Origin: Streptomyces sp. Mut1
Lineage (GTDB): Bacteria > Actinomycetota > Actinomycetes > Streptomycetales > Streptomycetaceae
Reading direction: 5' to 3'
Assembly (NCBI RefSeq): GCF_030719295.1
Contig: NZ_CP120997.1
Span: forward strand, 3,232,001 to 3,296,000
Length of the DNA stretch: 64,000 nucleotides
Below, one piece after another: positions 35,437 through 43,403 of the stretch; position 1 is the first letter of the stretch, and each line of letters starts with the position of its first letter. The notes beneath the pieces were generated by a model. That model worked only from the letters and a program-made list of their open reading frames with translations. It was not told the origin of the DNA and did no database searches. A program made the translations under genes and the position numbers.

Positions 35437-36119
35437 GGCCTGTCCGGCGGATCTTCGCGGGACGGGCCCTGGACGCCCTCCGCCGGCAGCTGCCAGGGCC
35501 GCCCGTTCATCAGGTTCTCCAGCCCCGCCCAGGCGAAGTTCATCAAGGTGGCCGCCGCCTCCCGGGCCGAGACGCCCGGGGTCTCGTTGGCCCAGCCGGC
35601 CAGCGCCTCCGCCGCGCCCACCAGCGCCTGCGCGAGGCCCGCCACATCCCGGTCCGGAAGCGCCGGATCGTGGTGCGCCTCGCGGGCGGCGGCCCCGATC
35701 AGACCCGTCACGAAGGCGACGATCTCCTCGCGCATGACGTTGACCTCGGTGGCGAACGGCTCCCCGTGCGTCCGCGCCTGCCGGTACAACACCGCCCAGC
35801 CGTCCGGGTTCTCCGCGGTGTGCGTGAAGAACGCCCGCAGCCCGGCCCAGAGTTGCCGGTCGGCCGGCAGCCCCGGCTCGACGCCCGCCTGAACAGCGGC
35901 GAGCAGCGCCTGCGCCTCGCGCCGGATGCACGCGGTGAACAGCTCGTCCTTGGAGTTCAGATACAGGTAGACCAGCGGCTTGGACACCCCGGCCAGCTCG
36001 GCGATCTCGTCCATCGAGGCGGCCCGGTACCCCCGCTGCCCGAACGTCTGCACCGCGGCGTCCATCATCTGCCGCTCACGCACCGCACGCGGCATCCGCT
36101 TGTTCCTCACAGCACCCAC
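35433..36119 (-). CDS. TetR-family regulator
   Basis: A 228-aa protein: HTH in residues about 12-58 (MMDAAVQTFGQRGYRAASMDEIAELAGVSKPLVYLYLNSKDEL, in pieces), then a helical ligand domain. GTG 36119 chosen for GGGAGGA at 7-nt spacing. Convergent to the fabG4-maoC unit and a plausible repressor of the operator at 33060-33087. The last codons and stop lie in the repeat element. Confidence 0.85.
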   Translation of the reverse strand: MGAVRNKRMPRAVRERQMMDAAVQTFGQRGYRAASMDEIAELAGVSKPLVYLYLNSKDELFTACIRREAQALLAAVQAGVEPGLPADRQLWAGLRAFFTHTAENPDGWAVLYRQARTHGEPFATEVNVMREEIVAFVTGLIGAAAREAHHDPALPDRDVAGLAQALVGAAEALAGWANETPGVSAREAAATLMNFAWAGLENLMNGRPWQLPAEGVQGPSREDPPDRP

Positions 36120-36209
36120 GTCGACTTCCTCCCTCCCCCGCAGCACTACTCCCGGGTAAGGGTACGGGGCCGCGCCCCGGCCCCGCCGTACCGAGCGCGG
36201 AACGCACGA

Positions 36210-36240
36210 GGGCCCCTCCTCCGCGAGAGAGAAGGGGCCC
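36210..36240. terminator. hairpin terminator of the symporter gene
   Basis: GGGCCCCT (36210-36217) pairs with AGGGGCCC (36233-36240), extended by CTC/GAG pairs; 27 bp beyond the symporter stop. Confidence 0.65.
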
Positions 36241-36267
36241 ACAGGTGCGAGGGTCGGTCCGGGGCGG

Positions 36268-37611
36268 TCAGGCCGCGACCGGCACGCGCTCCGGCTCGGA
36301 GTCGCGCACCTCCACGTCGTCGACCGGGGAGGCCGAGGCCGAGTTGTACGCGTCGTGGTCGAGGATCTTCTCGCGCGCCGAGACGATCACCGGGACGAGC
36401 GCCTGGCCCGCAACGTTCGTAGCGGTCCGCATCATGTCCAGGATCGGGTCGATGGCCATCAGCAGGCCGACGCCCTCCAGCGGGAGGCCCAGGGTCGACA
36501 GGGTCAGCGTCAGCATGACCGTGGCGCCGGTCAGACCGGCGGTGGCCGCCGAACCGATGACCGAGACGAACGCGATCAGGATGTAGTCACCGATGCCCAG
36601 CTGCACGTCGAAGATCTGCGCGATGAAGATCGCGGCGAGCGCCGGGTAGATCGCGGCGCAGCCGTCCATCTTGGTGGTGGCGCCGAACGGGACGGAGAAG
36701 GAGGCGTACTCCTTCGGGACGCCGAGGCGCTCGGTGACCTTCTGGGTGACCGGCATCGTGCCGACCGAGGAGCGCGAGACGAAGCCCAGCTGGATCGCGG
36801 GCCAGGCGCCCTTGAAGAACTGGAGCGGGCTGACCTTGGCGACGGTGGCGAGCAGCAGCGGGTAGACGCCGAACATCACCAGGGCGCAGCCGATGTAGAC
36901 GTCGGCGGTGAACGTGGCGTACTTGCCGATGAGGTCCCAGCCGTAGTCGGCGATGGCGTAGCCGATGAGGCCGATGGTGCCGATGGGGGCGAGGCGGATG
37001 ACCCACCACAGGGCCTTCTGGAGGAGTTCCAGGACGGCTTCGCTGAGGGTGAGGATCGGCTGGGCCTTCTCGCCGAGCTTGAGGGCGGCGATGCCGGCGA
37101 CGGCGGCCATGAAGACGATCTGGAGGACGTTCAGCTCGGCGAACGGCGTGATGACGTTGTCCGGGATGATGCCGGTCAGGAAGTCGAGCCAGGAGCCGGC
37201 GTGCTCGGGGAGCTTGCCGTCCTTCGGGGTGAGGCCGGTGCCGGAGCCCGGGTTGGTGATCAGGCCGATGGCGAGGCCGATGGCGACCGCGATCAGCGAG
37301 GTGATCATGAACCAGAGCAGGGTGCGGGTGGCCAGCCTGGCGGCGTTGTTGACCTTGCGCAGGTTGGTGATCGACACCAGGATCGCGAAGAAGACGAGGG
37401 GCGCGACGGCCAGCTTCAGCAGCTGGACGAAGATGTGGCCGACCTTGTCGAGCGTGGTGTAGAGCCAGCCGATGTCCTGGCTGCGGGCGAGCCAGCCGAG
37501 GAGGACACCGAGGACCAGACCGGCGACGATCTGGGCCCAGAACGGGACCTTGGGTATACGGAAGCCGGAGCCTGCGGGCTTCTCGGTGGTGGACGCGGGG
37601 TTCGCGGACAC
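36268..37611 (-). CDS. dicarboxylate/amino acid:cation symporter (DAACS family)
   Basis: A 447-aa transporter of the DctA/GltP/TcyP fold, about 8 TM helices plus re-entrant loops: the Ser-rich motif SRSSVGTMPVT, then GATTKMDGCAAIYP, and AIDPILDMMRTATNVAGQA. TcyP-type relatives carry cystine, others C4-dicarboxylate or glutamate. The GTG at 37611 is best placed after GGAG. A Cys-rich leader peptide lies upstream, favouring a sulfur amino acid substrate. Confidence 0.87.
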   Translation of the reverse strand: MSANPASTTEKPAGSGFRIPKVPFWAQIVAGLVLGVLLGWLARSQDIGWLYTTLDKVGHIFVQLLKLAVAPLVFFAILVSITNLRKVNNAARLATRTLLWFMITSLIAVAIGLAIGLITNPGSGTGLTPKDGKLPEHAGSWLDFLTGIIPDNVITPFAELNVLQIVFMAAVAGIAALKLGEKAQPILTLSEAVLELLQKALWWVIRLAPIGTIGLIGYAIADYGWDLIGKYATFTADVYIGCALVMFGVYPLLLATVAKVSPLQFFKGAWPAIQLGFVSRSSVGTMPVTQKVTERLGVPKEYASFSVPFGATTKMDGCAAIYPALAAIFIAQIFDVQLGIGDYILIAFVSVIGSAATAGLTGATVMLTLTLSTLGLPLEGVGLLMAIDPILDMMRTATNVAGQALVPVIVSAREKILDHDAYNSASASPVDDVEVRDSEPERVPVAA

Positions 37612-37674
37612 GGACACACTCCAGATGTGACGCATCGGGACGCACGGGGACGGTGTGCGGAGGGGGACGGGGGT

Positions 37675-37702
37675 GCGGCGCCCGCGTCAGGGGCGGCGCC
37701 GC
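37675..37702 (-). promoter_or_regulatory. hairpin between leader peptide and symporter (possible attenuator)
   Basis: GCGGCGCC (37675-37682) pairs with GGCGCCGC (37695-37702), 12-nt loop, 16 bases after the leader stop. No U-tract. It could link leader translation to symporter expression; inferred. Confidence 0.35.
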
Positions 37703-37717
37703 TGCATGATGCCGGTT

Positions 37718-37825
37718 TCAGACGTTGCGGCAACAGACCGCGGACATACAGCGGCAGAGGTCGACATGAAGGCGCTCCACGAGCGGGATGCTCGTGGCAG
37801 AACGGAGGCGCACAGCTGTCTTCAT
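37718..37825 (-). CDS. 35-aa cysteine-rich leader peptide
   Basis: MKTAVRLRSATSIPLVERLH, then VDLCRCMSAVCCRNV. The HVDL-x-R-x-x-SA-x-C pattern is that of the short putative leader peptides found upstream of actinobacterial sulfur/cysteine genes; four Cys in the last 12 residues suit attenuation by Cys-tRNA supply. It ends 106 bp before the symporter start. Its own ATG follows a promoter-like AT-rich stretch with no obvious SD, so it may be leaderless. Confidence 0.65.
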   Translation of the reverse strand: MKTAVRLRSATSIPLVERLHVDLCRCMSAVCCRNV

Positions 37826-37847
37826 GGCGAACACGTTAACACTTGAA

Positions 37848-37864
37848 CTTTGAGAACCTCAAAG
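37848..37864. promoter_or_regulatory. perfect palindrome upstream of leader peptide
   Basis: CTTTGAG (37848-37854), 3-bp centre, CTCAAAG (37858-37864), about 23 bp from the leader start. Position suits an operator over the promoter. Confidence 0.5.
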
Positions 37865-37944
37865 GTCTTCTTTGGTACGAAGCAGCGCCCCGGCAGCCCT
37901 TCGGGGACGGCCCGGAATCCTCAACTCCGCCTGAAGGAACGAAA

Positions 37945-37982
37945 AACCCCAGTACGGGAGCGAGTGCTCCCGTACTGGGGTT
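37945..37982. terminator. perfect 17-bp intrinsic terminator
   Basis: AACCCCAGTACGGGAGC (37945-37961), loop GAGT, exact complement (37966-37982). On the minus strand it is followed by a run of T, making it a classical terminator for the DUF4229 gene. Confidence 0.85.
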
Positions 37983-38059
37983 CGACGGAGGAAGAGGAGG
38001 ACTGTGAGGAAGCTTACGTTCCCCTTACAGCCTTCCGTGCGCCTTCCCTGCGGCCCTCC

Positions 38060-38356
38060 TCACTGCGTGACGCCGTCCTCGCGCGTGCGGTTGGCCTCCA
38101 GGCGGGCCTTGGCGCGGTCGACCGAGGAGACGATCTGCTGGGACATCTCGTCGCGCTGCTTGCGCAGCAGGACGTAGCTGAGCGGCGCGGACAGCACCAG
38201 GGCGAGCAGGATGACCCAGACGACGTTGGATCCCCCGGCACCGGACGGCACCAGCCCGAAGTTGACGGCGATGGCGGCGACGACGAAGCAGCCGACGAAG
38301 ATGCTGAGACGCATCGCGGTGTACCGGATCGTTGCGCTCGGCTTGGCAGCGGACAC
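38060..38356 (-). CDS. DUF4229 membrane protein
   Basis: A 98-aa protein with two TM helices (residues about 14-35 and 44-64) and a charged helical tail (RKQRDEMSQQIVSSVDRAKARLE), the DUF4229 pattern. GTG 38356 follows GAGAAGG. This family is commonly found near the menaquinone genes in Streptomyces. Function unknown. Confidence 0.8.
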   Translation of the reverse strand: MSAAKPSATIRYTAMRLSIFVGCFVVAAIAVNFGLVPSGAGGSNVVWVILLALVLSAPLSYVLLRKQRDEMSQQIVSSVDRAKARLEANRTREDGVTQ

Positions 38357-38478
38357 AGCTGGCCTTCTCTCTACGTACGACAGTCCTGCCCGACCAGTGA
38401 AGCATGCCCCGCAATCGAGCGATTCGCAGGGCTGCATCCCGAGGCGGCCATCGGCCGTGATCAGGCCACCGGCCGCGA

Positions 38479-39003
38479 TCAGCCCAGCGGCAGCAGCATG
38501 ATGATGTCGTCGCGGTCGTCGCCCTCGGCCACCCGGATCGCGCCGGGCACCCGGCCGACCTCCTTGTATCCGCAGGCCGTGTAGAAGCGGTCGGCGCCCG
38601 TGCCGCCCCGGCAGGTGAGCCGGATGGCCTCGATGCCCTCGGTCGCGCGGGCCGCGTCGGCGGCGGCCGCCATCAGGTCGCGGCCGTAGCCGCGGCCCTG
38701 GTGGCGAGGGTGGACCATCACGGTGTACGCCCACAGCCAGTGGGCCATCAGCCGGTGCGTGTTGCGCGTGAGGAAGGCGGTGGCGGCGATGGTGCCGTCC
38801 TCGTCGTAGCCGACGAGGAGCCGGGTGCGGCCCTCGGCGATGGCGACGAGGTGCTTGACCAGCTCGGGCCGGACGTCGTCGGCCGTCACGGGCGGCACGA
38901 AGCCCACGGCGCCGCCGGCGTTGGAGACATCGGCCCAGAGCGCGGCTATGCCGTCGCGCAGCGACCGGTCGAACTTCGGGTCCACCTCGAATGTAAGCGC
39001 CAT
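38479..39003 (-). CDS. GNAT-family N-acetyltransferase
   Basis: A 174-aa GNAT protein: acetyl-CoA binding motif VMVHPRHQGRGYGRDLM (R/Q-x-x-G-x-G), then beta5 IEAIRLTCRGG and the C-terminal FYTACGYKEVGRVPGAIRV. Substrate unknown. Own transcription unit after the mqnE terminator. Confidence 0.87.
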   Translation of the reverse strand: MALTFEVDPKFDRSLRDGIAALWADVSNAGGAVGFVPPVTADDVRPELVKHLVAIAEGRTRLLVGYDEDGTIAATAFLTRNTHRLMAHWLWAYTVMVHPRHQGRGYGRDLMAAAADAARATEGIEAIRLTCRGGTGADRFYTACGYKEVGRVPGAIRVAEGDDRDDIIMLLPLG

Positions 39004-39057
39004 AGAGGCAGATTAACTATTACCTACCCGTCGGCTCAACCAGCGTCCGGAACGCGA

Positions 39058-39092
39058 GAAAGCTCCGGCCGGGGACGGTGGCCGGAGCTTTC
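39058..39092. terminator. 13-bp perfect hairpin after mqnE
   Basis: GAAAGCTCCGGCC (39058-39070) pairs exactly with 39080-39092; 36 bp after the mqnE stop. Confidence 0.75.
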
Positions 39093-39128
39093 GTACGCGC
39101 GGCGCCGCGGGCGCGACGGCGCCGGGCG

Positions 39129-40292
39129 TCAGACCCGCATCGGCTGCGGCGACTCGCGCCGCTCCGCGTCCGGGCCCGGGTACTCGCGGATGATCTCGTA
39201 CCGGGTGTTGCGCTCGACGGGCCTGAAGCCCGCGTCGCGGATCAGGTCGAGCAGGTCCTCGCGGCCGAGCTTGTTCGGCGTGCCGTAGTTGTCCGCGTCG
39301 TGCGTGATCTTGTACTCGACGACCGAGCCGTCCATGTCGTCCGCGCCGTGCTGAAGGGCGAGCTGGGCGGTCTGCACGCCGTGCATCACCCAGAACACCT
39401 TGACGTGCGGCACGTTGTCGAACAGCAGCCGGGAGACCGCGAAGGTCTTCAGCGCCTCGGCACCGGTCGCCATCGTCGTCCGCGCCTGGAGCTTGTTGCG
39501 GATCTTGCCGTCCTTCATGTCCACGAAGTCGTGCTGGTAGCGCAGCGGGATGAAGACCTGGAAGCCGCCGGTCTCGTCCTGGAGTTCACGCAGCCGCAGC
39601 ACGTGGTCGACGCGGTGCCGGGGCTCCTCGATGTGCCCGTACAGCATGGTCGCCGGGGTCTTGAGCCCCTTCTCGTGCGCCAGGCGGTGGATGCGCGACC
39701 AGTCCTCCCAGTGCGTGCGGTGGTCCACGATGTGCTGGCGGACCTCCCAGTCGAAGATCTCGGCGCCGCCGCCGGTCAGCGATTCGAGACCGGCCTCGAT
39801 CAGCTCGTCCAGGATCTCCGACGCGGACAGCTTGGAGATGGTCTCGAAGTGGTGGATCTCGGTGGCGGTGAACGCCTTGAGCGAGACCTGCGGCAGCGCT
39901 TCCTTGAGCGCGCTCAGGGAGCGCGGGTAGTAGCGCCACGGGAGGGAGGGGTGCAGCCCGTTGACGATGTGCAGCTCGGTGAGGTTCTCGCCCTCCATCG
40001 CCTTGGCGAGCTTCACCGCCTCCTCGATGCGCATCGTGTACGCGTCCTTCTCGCCCGGCTTGCGCTGGAAGGAGCAGTACGCGCACGAGGCGGTGCACAC
40101 GTTGGTCATGTTGAGGTGCCGGTTGACGTTGAAGTGGACGACGTCACCGTTCTTGCGCGTACGCACCTCATGGGCCAGACCGCCGAGCCACGCCAGGTCG
40201 TCGGACTCGTAGAGCGCGATCCCGTCCTCGCGGGTCAGCCGCTCACCGGCCCTGACCTTCTGCTCCAGCTCGCGCTTGAGTCCCGCGTCCAC
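39129..40292 (-). CDS. mqnE: aminofutalosine synthase MqnE
   Basis: A 387-aa radical-SAM enzyme of the futalosine menaquinone pathway; it joins SAM to 3-[(1-carboxyvinyl)oxy]benzoate to give aminofutalosine. Cluster-binding CTASCAYC (C66, C70, C73), then FTATEIHHFE, GLESLTGGGAEIFD and MLYGHIEEPRHRVDH. GTG 40292 gives the usual N-terminus (VDAGLKREL) behind GGAGG. Note the related radical-SAM fold of FbiC at the left edge; the CTASC spacing and HHFE favour MqnE here. Confidence 0.93.
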   Translation of the reverse strand: MDAGLKRELEQKVRAGERLTREDGIALYESDDLAWLGGLAHEVRTRKNGDVVHFNVNRHLNMTNVCTASCAYCSFQRKPGEKDAYTMRIEEAVKLAKAMEGENLTELHIVNGLHPSLPWRYYPRSLSALKEALPQVSLKAFTATEIHHFETISKLSASEILDELIEAGLESLTGGGAEIFDWEVRQHIVDHRTHWEDWSRIHRLAHEKGLKTPATMLYGHIEEPRHRVDHVLRLRELQDETGGFQVFIPLRYQHDFVDMKDGKIRNKLQARTTMATGAEALKTFAVSRLLFDNVPHVKVFWVMHGVQTAQLALQHGADDMDGSVVEYKITHDADNYGTPNKLGREDLLDLIRDAGFRPVERNTRYEIIREYPGPDAERRESPQPMRV

Positions 40293-40346
40293 TAGGGCGC
40301 CTCCCATTTCTCTCCGTGACCGAACCCCGCCCACCGTACGCCTAGT

Positions 40347-40388
40347 GCCGCGGCGGCCAAGGTCCGCCCCGCCCTTGGCCGCCGCGGC
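40347..40388. terminator. 16-bp perfect hairpin after the Lrp gene
   Basis: GCCGCGGCGGCCAAGG (40347-40362) pairs exactly with 40373-40388, starting 2 bp after the regulator stop. Confidence 0.8.
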
Positions 40389-40390
40389 GC

Positions 40391-40846
40391 TCAGCCCTCC
40401 TCGGGAAGCTCCCCGACCCGGTTCTCCCACTTGGTGGACAGCACGATCGTGGTGCGGGTGCGCGAGACGCCCTTGGTGCCGCTGAGCCGGCGGATCGTCC
40501 GCTCCAGGCCGTCCACGTCGCCGACGCGGACCTTGAGCATGTAGGAGTCGTCGCCCGCGATGAACCAGGCGTCCTCGATCTCCGCGAGGTCCTTCAGCCG
40601 GCGCGCCACGTCCTCGTGGTCGGCGGCGTCGGAGAGCGAGATGCCGATCAGGGCCGTCACGCCGAGGCCGAGCGAGGCCGCGTCCACGGTGGCGCGGTAG
40701 CCGGTGATGACACCGGCCGATTCCAGCCGGTTGATGCGGTCGGTGACGCTGGGCCCGGAGAGCCCGACGAGCCGTCCGAGCTCGGCGTACGAGGCCCTGC
40801 CGTTCTCCCGGAGGGCCTGGATGAGCTGCCTGTCCACCGCGTCCAT
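40391..40846 (-). CDS. Lrp/AsnC-family regulator
   Basis: A 151-aa protein: N-terminal HTH (QLIQALRENGRASYAELGR...SVTDRINRLESAGVI) and C-terminal RAM domain (IGISLSDAADHEDVARRL, WFIAGDDSYMLKVR). ATG 40846 is preferred over 40864, since GGAAGG lies before it. Located between mqnE and ubiX, so possibly linked to quinone or amino acid status. A TCTAC/GTAGA palindrome lies upstream. Confidence 0.88.
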   Translation of the reverse strand: MDAVDRQLIQALRENGRASYAELGRLVGLSGPSVTDRINRLESAGVITGYRATVDAASLGLGVTALIGISLSDAADHEDVARRLKDLAEIEDAWFIAGDDSYMLKVRVGDVDGLERTIRRLSGTKGVSRTRTTIVLSTKWENRVGELPEEG

Positions 40847-40883
40847 GTGACTGAAACCTTCCATTGTTTAGCAGTACAGCAAG

Positions 40884-40895
40884 TCTACGTGTAGA
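40884..40895. promoter_or_regulatory. palindrome upstream of Lrp-type gene
   Basis: TCTAC-GT-GTAGA (40884-40895), between the divergent Lrp gene and the small gene at 40979. Lrp-type proteins often autoregulate at such sites. Confidence 0.4.
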
Positions 40896-40978
40896 ATCTA
40901 AGGCGTGCAGGCATTGACACCTGCAAATCTTCCCGCTTAATCAAAAAACGCTTTCGAATCTTCAGGAGTGATAGCACC

Positions 40979-41113
40979 GTGTACACGATCGAGATGGCCT
41001 ACGCCCGGATGCGCGAGCTGCAGGACCTGGCCAACCGCTCGCGTGCCCACCACCCCGCCGCCGCCCTCCGGGTCGACCGGACCCGCGGCCCGCGCGCCCC
41101 CAAGAAGCGCTGA
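40979..41113 (+). CDS. 44-aa basic peptide gene
   Basis: GTG-started frame: VYTIEMAYARMRELQDLANR, followed by an Arg/Pro-rich basic tail ending APKKR. AGGAG lies 10 bp before the start; an ATG at 40994 is the alternative. I recall similar short hypothetical proteins at this locus in other Streptomyces. Divergent from the Lrp-type regulator. Function unknown. Confidence 0.5.
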   Translation: MYTIEMAYARMRELQDLANRSRAHHPAAALRVDRTRGPRAPKKR

Positions 41114-41124
41114 CCCCACCCGGG

Positions 41125-41808
41125 TCAGCCCCCAAAGCCGCCACCCAGCTCCCCCTTCCAGCGGCGGTACAGCTGATGCGGCACCCCCGCCGCGTCCAGC
41201 ACCCGCCCCGCGACGAAGTCCACCAGGTCCTGGATGTGCGTCGCCCCCGCGTAGAACCCCGGAGAGGCGGGCAGCACGACCGCGCCCGCCTCGTCCAGGG
41301 CCACCAGATGCTTCAGCGTCTGCCCGTTCAACGGCGTCTCGCGGACCGCGACGACCAGCTTCCGCCGCTCCTTGAGCGTCACGCTCGCGGCCCGCTGCAA
41401 CAGGTCCTTCGAGAGCCCGAGCGCCACCCCCGCCACGCACGCCGTCGACGCCGGGACGATCAGCATCCCCTTGGCGGGGTACGACCCCGAGGACGGCCCC
41501 GCGGCCAGATCACCGGCCGCCCAGTGCCGTACGCCGGACACGTCCACGTCGAAGGTGTCCGGCTTGCCGTCCGCCCCCCGGGCCAGCCAGCCGGCCAGGT
41601 CCTCGCGCCAGTGCGCGTCGCGGTAGGCGATCCCCGTCTCGTCCAGCAGGGTCAGCCGCGAGGCCCGGCTCACCACCAGGTCGACGCTCTCCCCCGCCGC
41701 CAGCAGCCCCCGCAGCACCGCGGCCGCGAATGGCGTGCCCGAAGCGCCGGAAACCCCGACAATCCAAGGCATTCGCTGCTGCTGACTCGCTGAAGTCCGG
41801 GAATCCAC
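41125..41808 (-). CDS. ubiX: UbiX-type flavin prenyltransferase
   Basis: A 227-aa protein with the N-terminal GVSGASGTPFAAAVLRGL, LIVPASTACVAGVALGLSKDLLQRAA, and VVAVRETPLN...LPASPGFY. UbiX makes prenylated FMN for UbiD decarboxylases; the partner is at 43400-44857. In the futalosine pathway literature this gene has also been called mqnM. Start between GTG 41808 and ATG 41772 is not settled. Confidence 0.9.
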   Translation of the reverse strand: MDSRTSASQQQRMPWIVGVSGASGTPFAAAVLRGLLAAGESVDLVVSRASRLTLLDETGIAYRDAHWREDLAGWLARGADGKPDTFDVDVSGVRHWAAGDLAAGPSSGSYPAKGMLIVPASTACVAGVALGLSKDLLQRAASVTLKERRKLVVAVRETPLNGQTLKHLVALDEAGAVVLPASPGFYAGATHIQDLVDFVAGRVLDAAGVPHQLYRRWKGELGGGFGG

Positions 41809-41917
41809 ACCCCCGAGCCTATCCGGCGCACGGCACCCGGAACTGTCCGAGGGGTCCGGTACGTTCCGAGGAGTGAAGGGGGGTGGGTCCTGCCATGACC
41901 GATGTGCGGACGTCCGC

Positions 41918-42496
41918 GTGAGGACCGGCTACCGGGCCCTGACGGCCGGCGCGGTCGTGCTGGGCTGGGTCGGGCTGCTCTGGGTCCTGGAGGCCATCGA
42001 CCTCGCGACCGGACACGGCCTCGACGACCACGGCATCAGCCCCCGCGAGCCCGGCGAACTGCTCGACATCGTGCCCGCCGCCTTCCTCCACGACGGCTGG
42101 GCCCACGTCGCGTCGAACAGCGTCCCGCTGCTGGTCCTGGGCTTCATAGCCGCGCTCGGCGGTCTGCGCCGCTTCGCCGGCGTGGTGCTCACCGTGATCC
42201 TGATCGGCGGCCTCGGCGTCTGGCTCACCGCCCCCGCCCACACCATCACCCTCGGCGCGTCGGGCGTGGTCTTCGGCCTCTTCGGCTACCTGCTGGTCCG
42301 CGGCTTCGTGGACCGCCGCCCGCTCGACGTGGTCGTCGGGCTGATCGTCGCCGTGGTGTACGGCTCGCTGCTCCAGGGCGTCCTGCCCACCGACCCCGGC
42401 GTCAGCTGGCAGGGCCACCTCTTCGGGCTGATAGGCGGGGTGGTGGCGGCCTTCGCGCTGCGCCGCTCCACCACCCCCCGCGCGCTCACACCGTGA
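41918..42496 (+). CDS. rhomboid-family intramembrane serine protease
   Basis: A 192-aa membrane protein with about 6 TM helices. Catalytic Ser in GASGVVFGLFG and His in GHLFGLIGG; an early helix carries HDGWAHVASNSVPLLVLG, the usual HxxxN region. A frame extension to GTG 41873 exists but its residues do not look coding. It overlaps the mqnP gene end by 11 bp (convergent). Confidence 0.82.
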   Translation: MRTGYRALTAGAVVLGWVGLLWVLEAIDLATGHGLDDHGISPREPGELLDIVPAAFLHDGWAHVASNSVPLLVLGFIAALGGLRRFAGVVLTVILIGGLGVWLTAPAHTITLGASGVVFGLFGYLLVRGFVDRRPLDVVVGLIVAVVYGSLLQGVLPTDPGVSWQGHLFGLIGGVVAAFALRRSTTPRALTP

Positions 42497-43403
42497 GCCC
42501 GCGCACCACCAGGTCCAGCAGCGCGCAGACGAAGAGCGCTATGCCGATGAAGCCGTTCACCGAGAAGAACGCCCGGTTCAGCCGCGACAGGTCGTGCGGC
42601 CGCACCACCCGGTGCTCGTACACGAAGGCCACGGCGACGATCACCATGCCCGCCCAGTAGAGGACCCCCGCGTCCGTCGCCAGGCCGAACCAGACCAGCA
42701 GCCCCGTCGTCACGACGTGGCAGACCCGCGCCCCCCACAGCGCGGCCGGGATACCGAAGCGCGCCGGGAAGGAGAGCACCCCGTGCGCCCGGTCGGCGCG
42801 CACGTCCTGGCAGGCGAAGATCAGGTCGAAGCCGCCGATCCAGATGCCGACGGCCAGGCCCAGGATGACCGCGTCCCACGACCAGCTGCCCGTCACCGCC
42901 AGCCAGGCGCCGATGGGCCCGATGGCCTGGGCGAGCCCCAGGATCGCGTGCGGGAAGTTCGTGAACCGCTTGCCGTACGGGTAGACGACCATCGGGATCA
43001 CGGCGACCGGCGCCAGCGCCAGGCACAGCGGGTTCAGCAGGGCCGCGGCCCCGAGGAACACGACGACGGCGACGAGCGCCCCCGTCCACGCCGACTTCAC
43101 CGACACCGCACCGGTCACCAGCTCGCGGGTGGCGGTCCGCGGGTTACGGGCGTCGATCTCGCGGTCGATGATCCGGTTCGCGGCCATCGCGAAGGTCCGC
43201 AGCCCGACCATGGCGAGCGTGACGAGCAGCAGCGTGCCCCAGTGGATGGTCCCGTCCACCCGGAACATCGCGGTCAGGGCGGCGATGTAGGCGAAGGGCA
43301 GCGCGAAGACCGAGTGCTCGATCATCACGAGCCGCAGGAACGCCTTGACCCTGCTGCTCGGCTGCGCGGGCCCGGAGCCCAGGGTCGCTTCGGCGGCGCT
43401 CAC
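42486..43403 (-). CDS. mqnP: UbiA-type prenyltransferase MqnP
   Basis: A 305-aa membrane prenyltransferase: first Asp-rich motif NRIIDREIDARNPRT, second DLIFACQDVRADRAHG. In the menaquinone locus it attaches the polyprenyl chain to the dihydroxynaphthoate intermediate. GTG 43403 overlaps the UbiD stop (GTGA), so the two are coupled. Confidence 0.91.
   Translation of the reverse strand: MSAAEATLGSGPAQPSSRVKAFLRLVMIEHSVFALPFAYIAALTAMFRVDGTIHWGTLLLVTLAMVGLRTFAMAANRIIDREIDARNPRTATRELVTGAVSVKSAWTGALVAVVVFLGAAALLNPLCLALAPVAVIPMVVYPYGKRFTNFPHAILGLAQAIGPIGAWLAVTGSWSWDAVILGLAVGIWIGGFDLIFACQDVRADRAHGVLSFPARFGIPAALWGARVCHVVTTGLLVWFGLATDAGVLYWAGMVIVAVAFVYEHRVVRPHDLSRLNRAFFSVNGFIGIALFVCALLDLVVRGLTV

Noticed and set aside
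41873..41917. Longer rhomboid N-terminus
   Set aside because: The added residues are not hydrophobic or conserved-looking and the start has no well-placed RBS.
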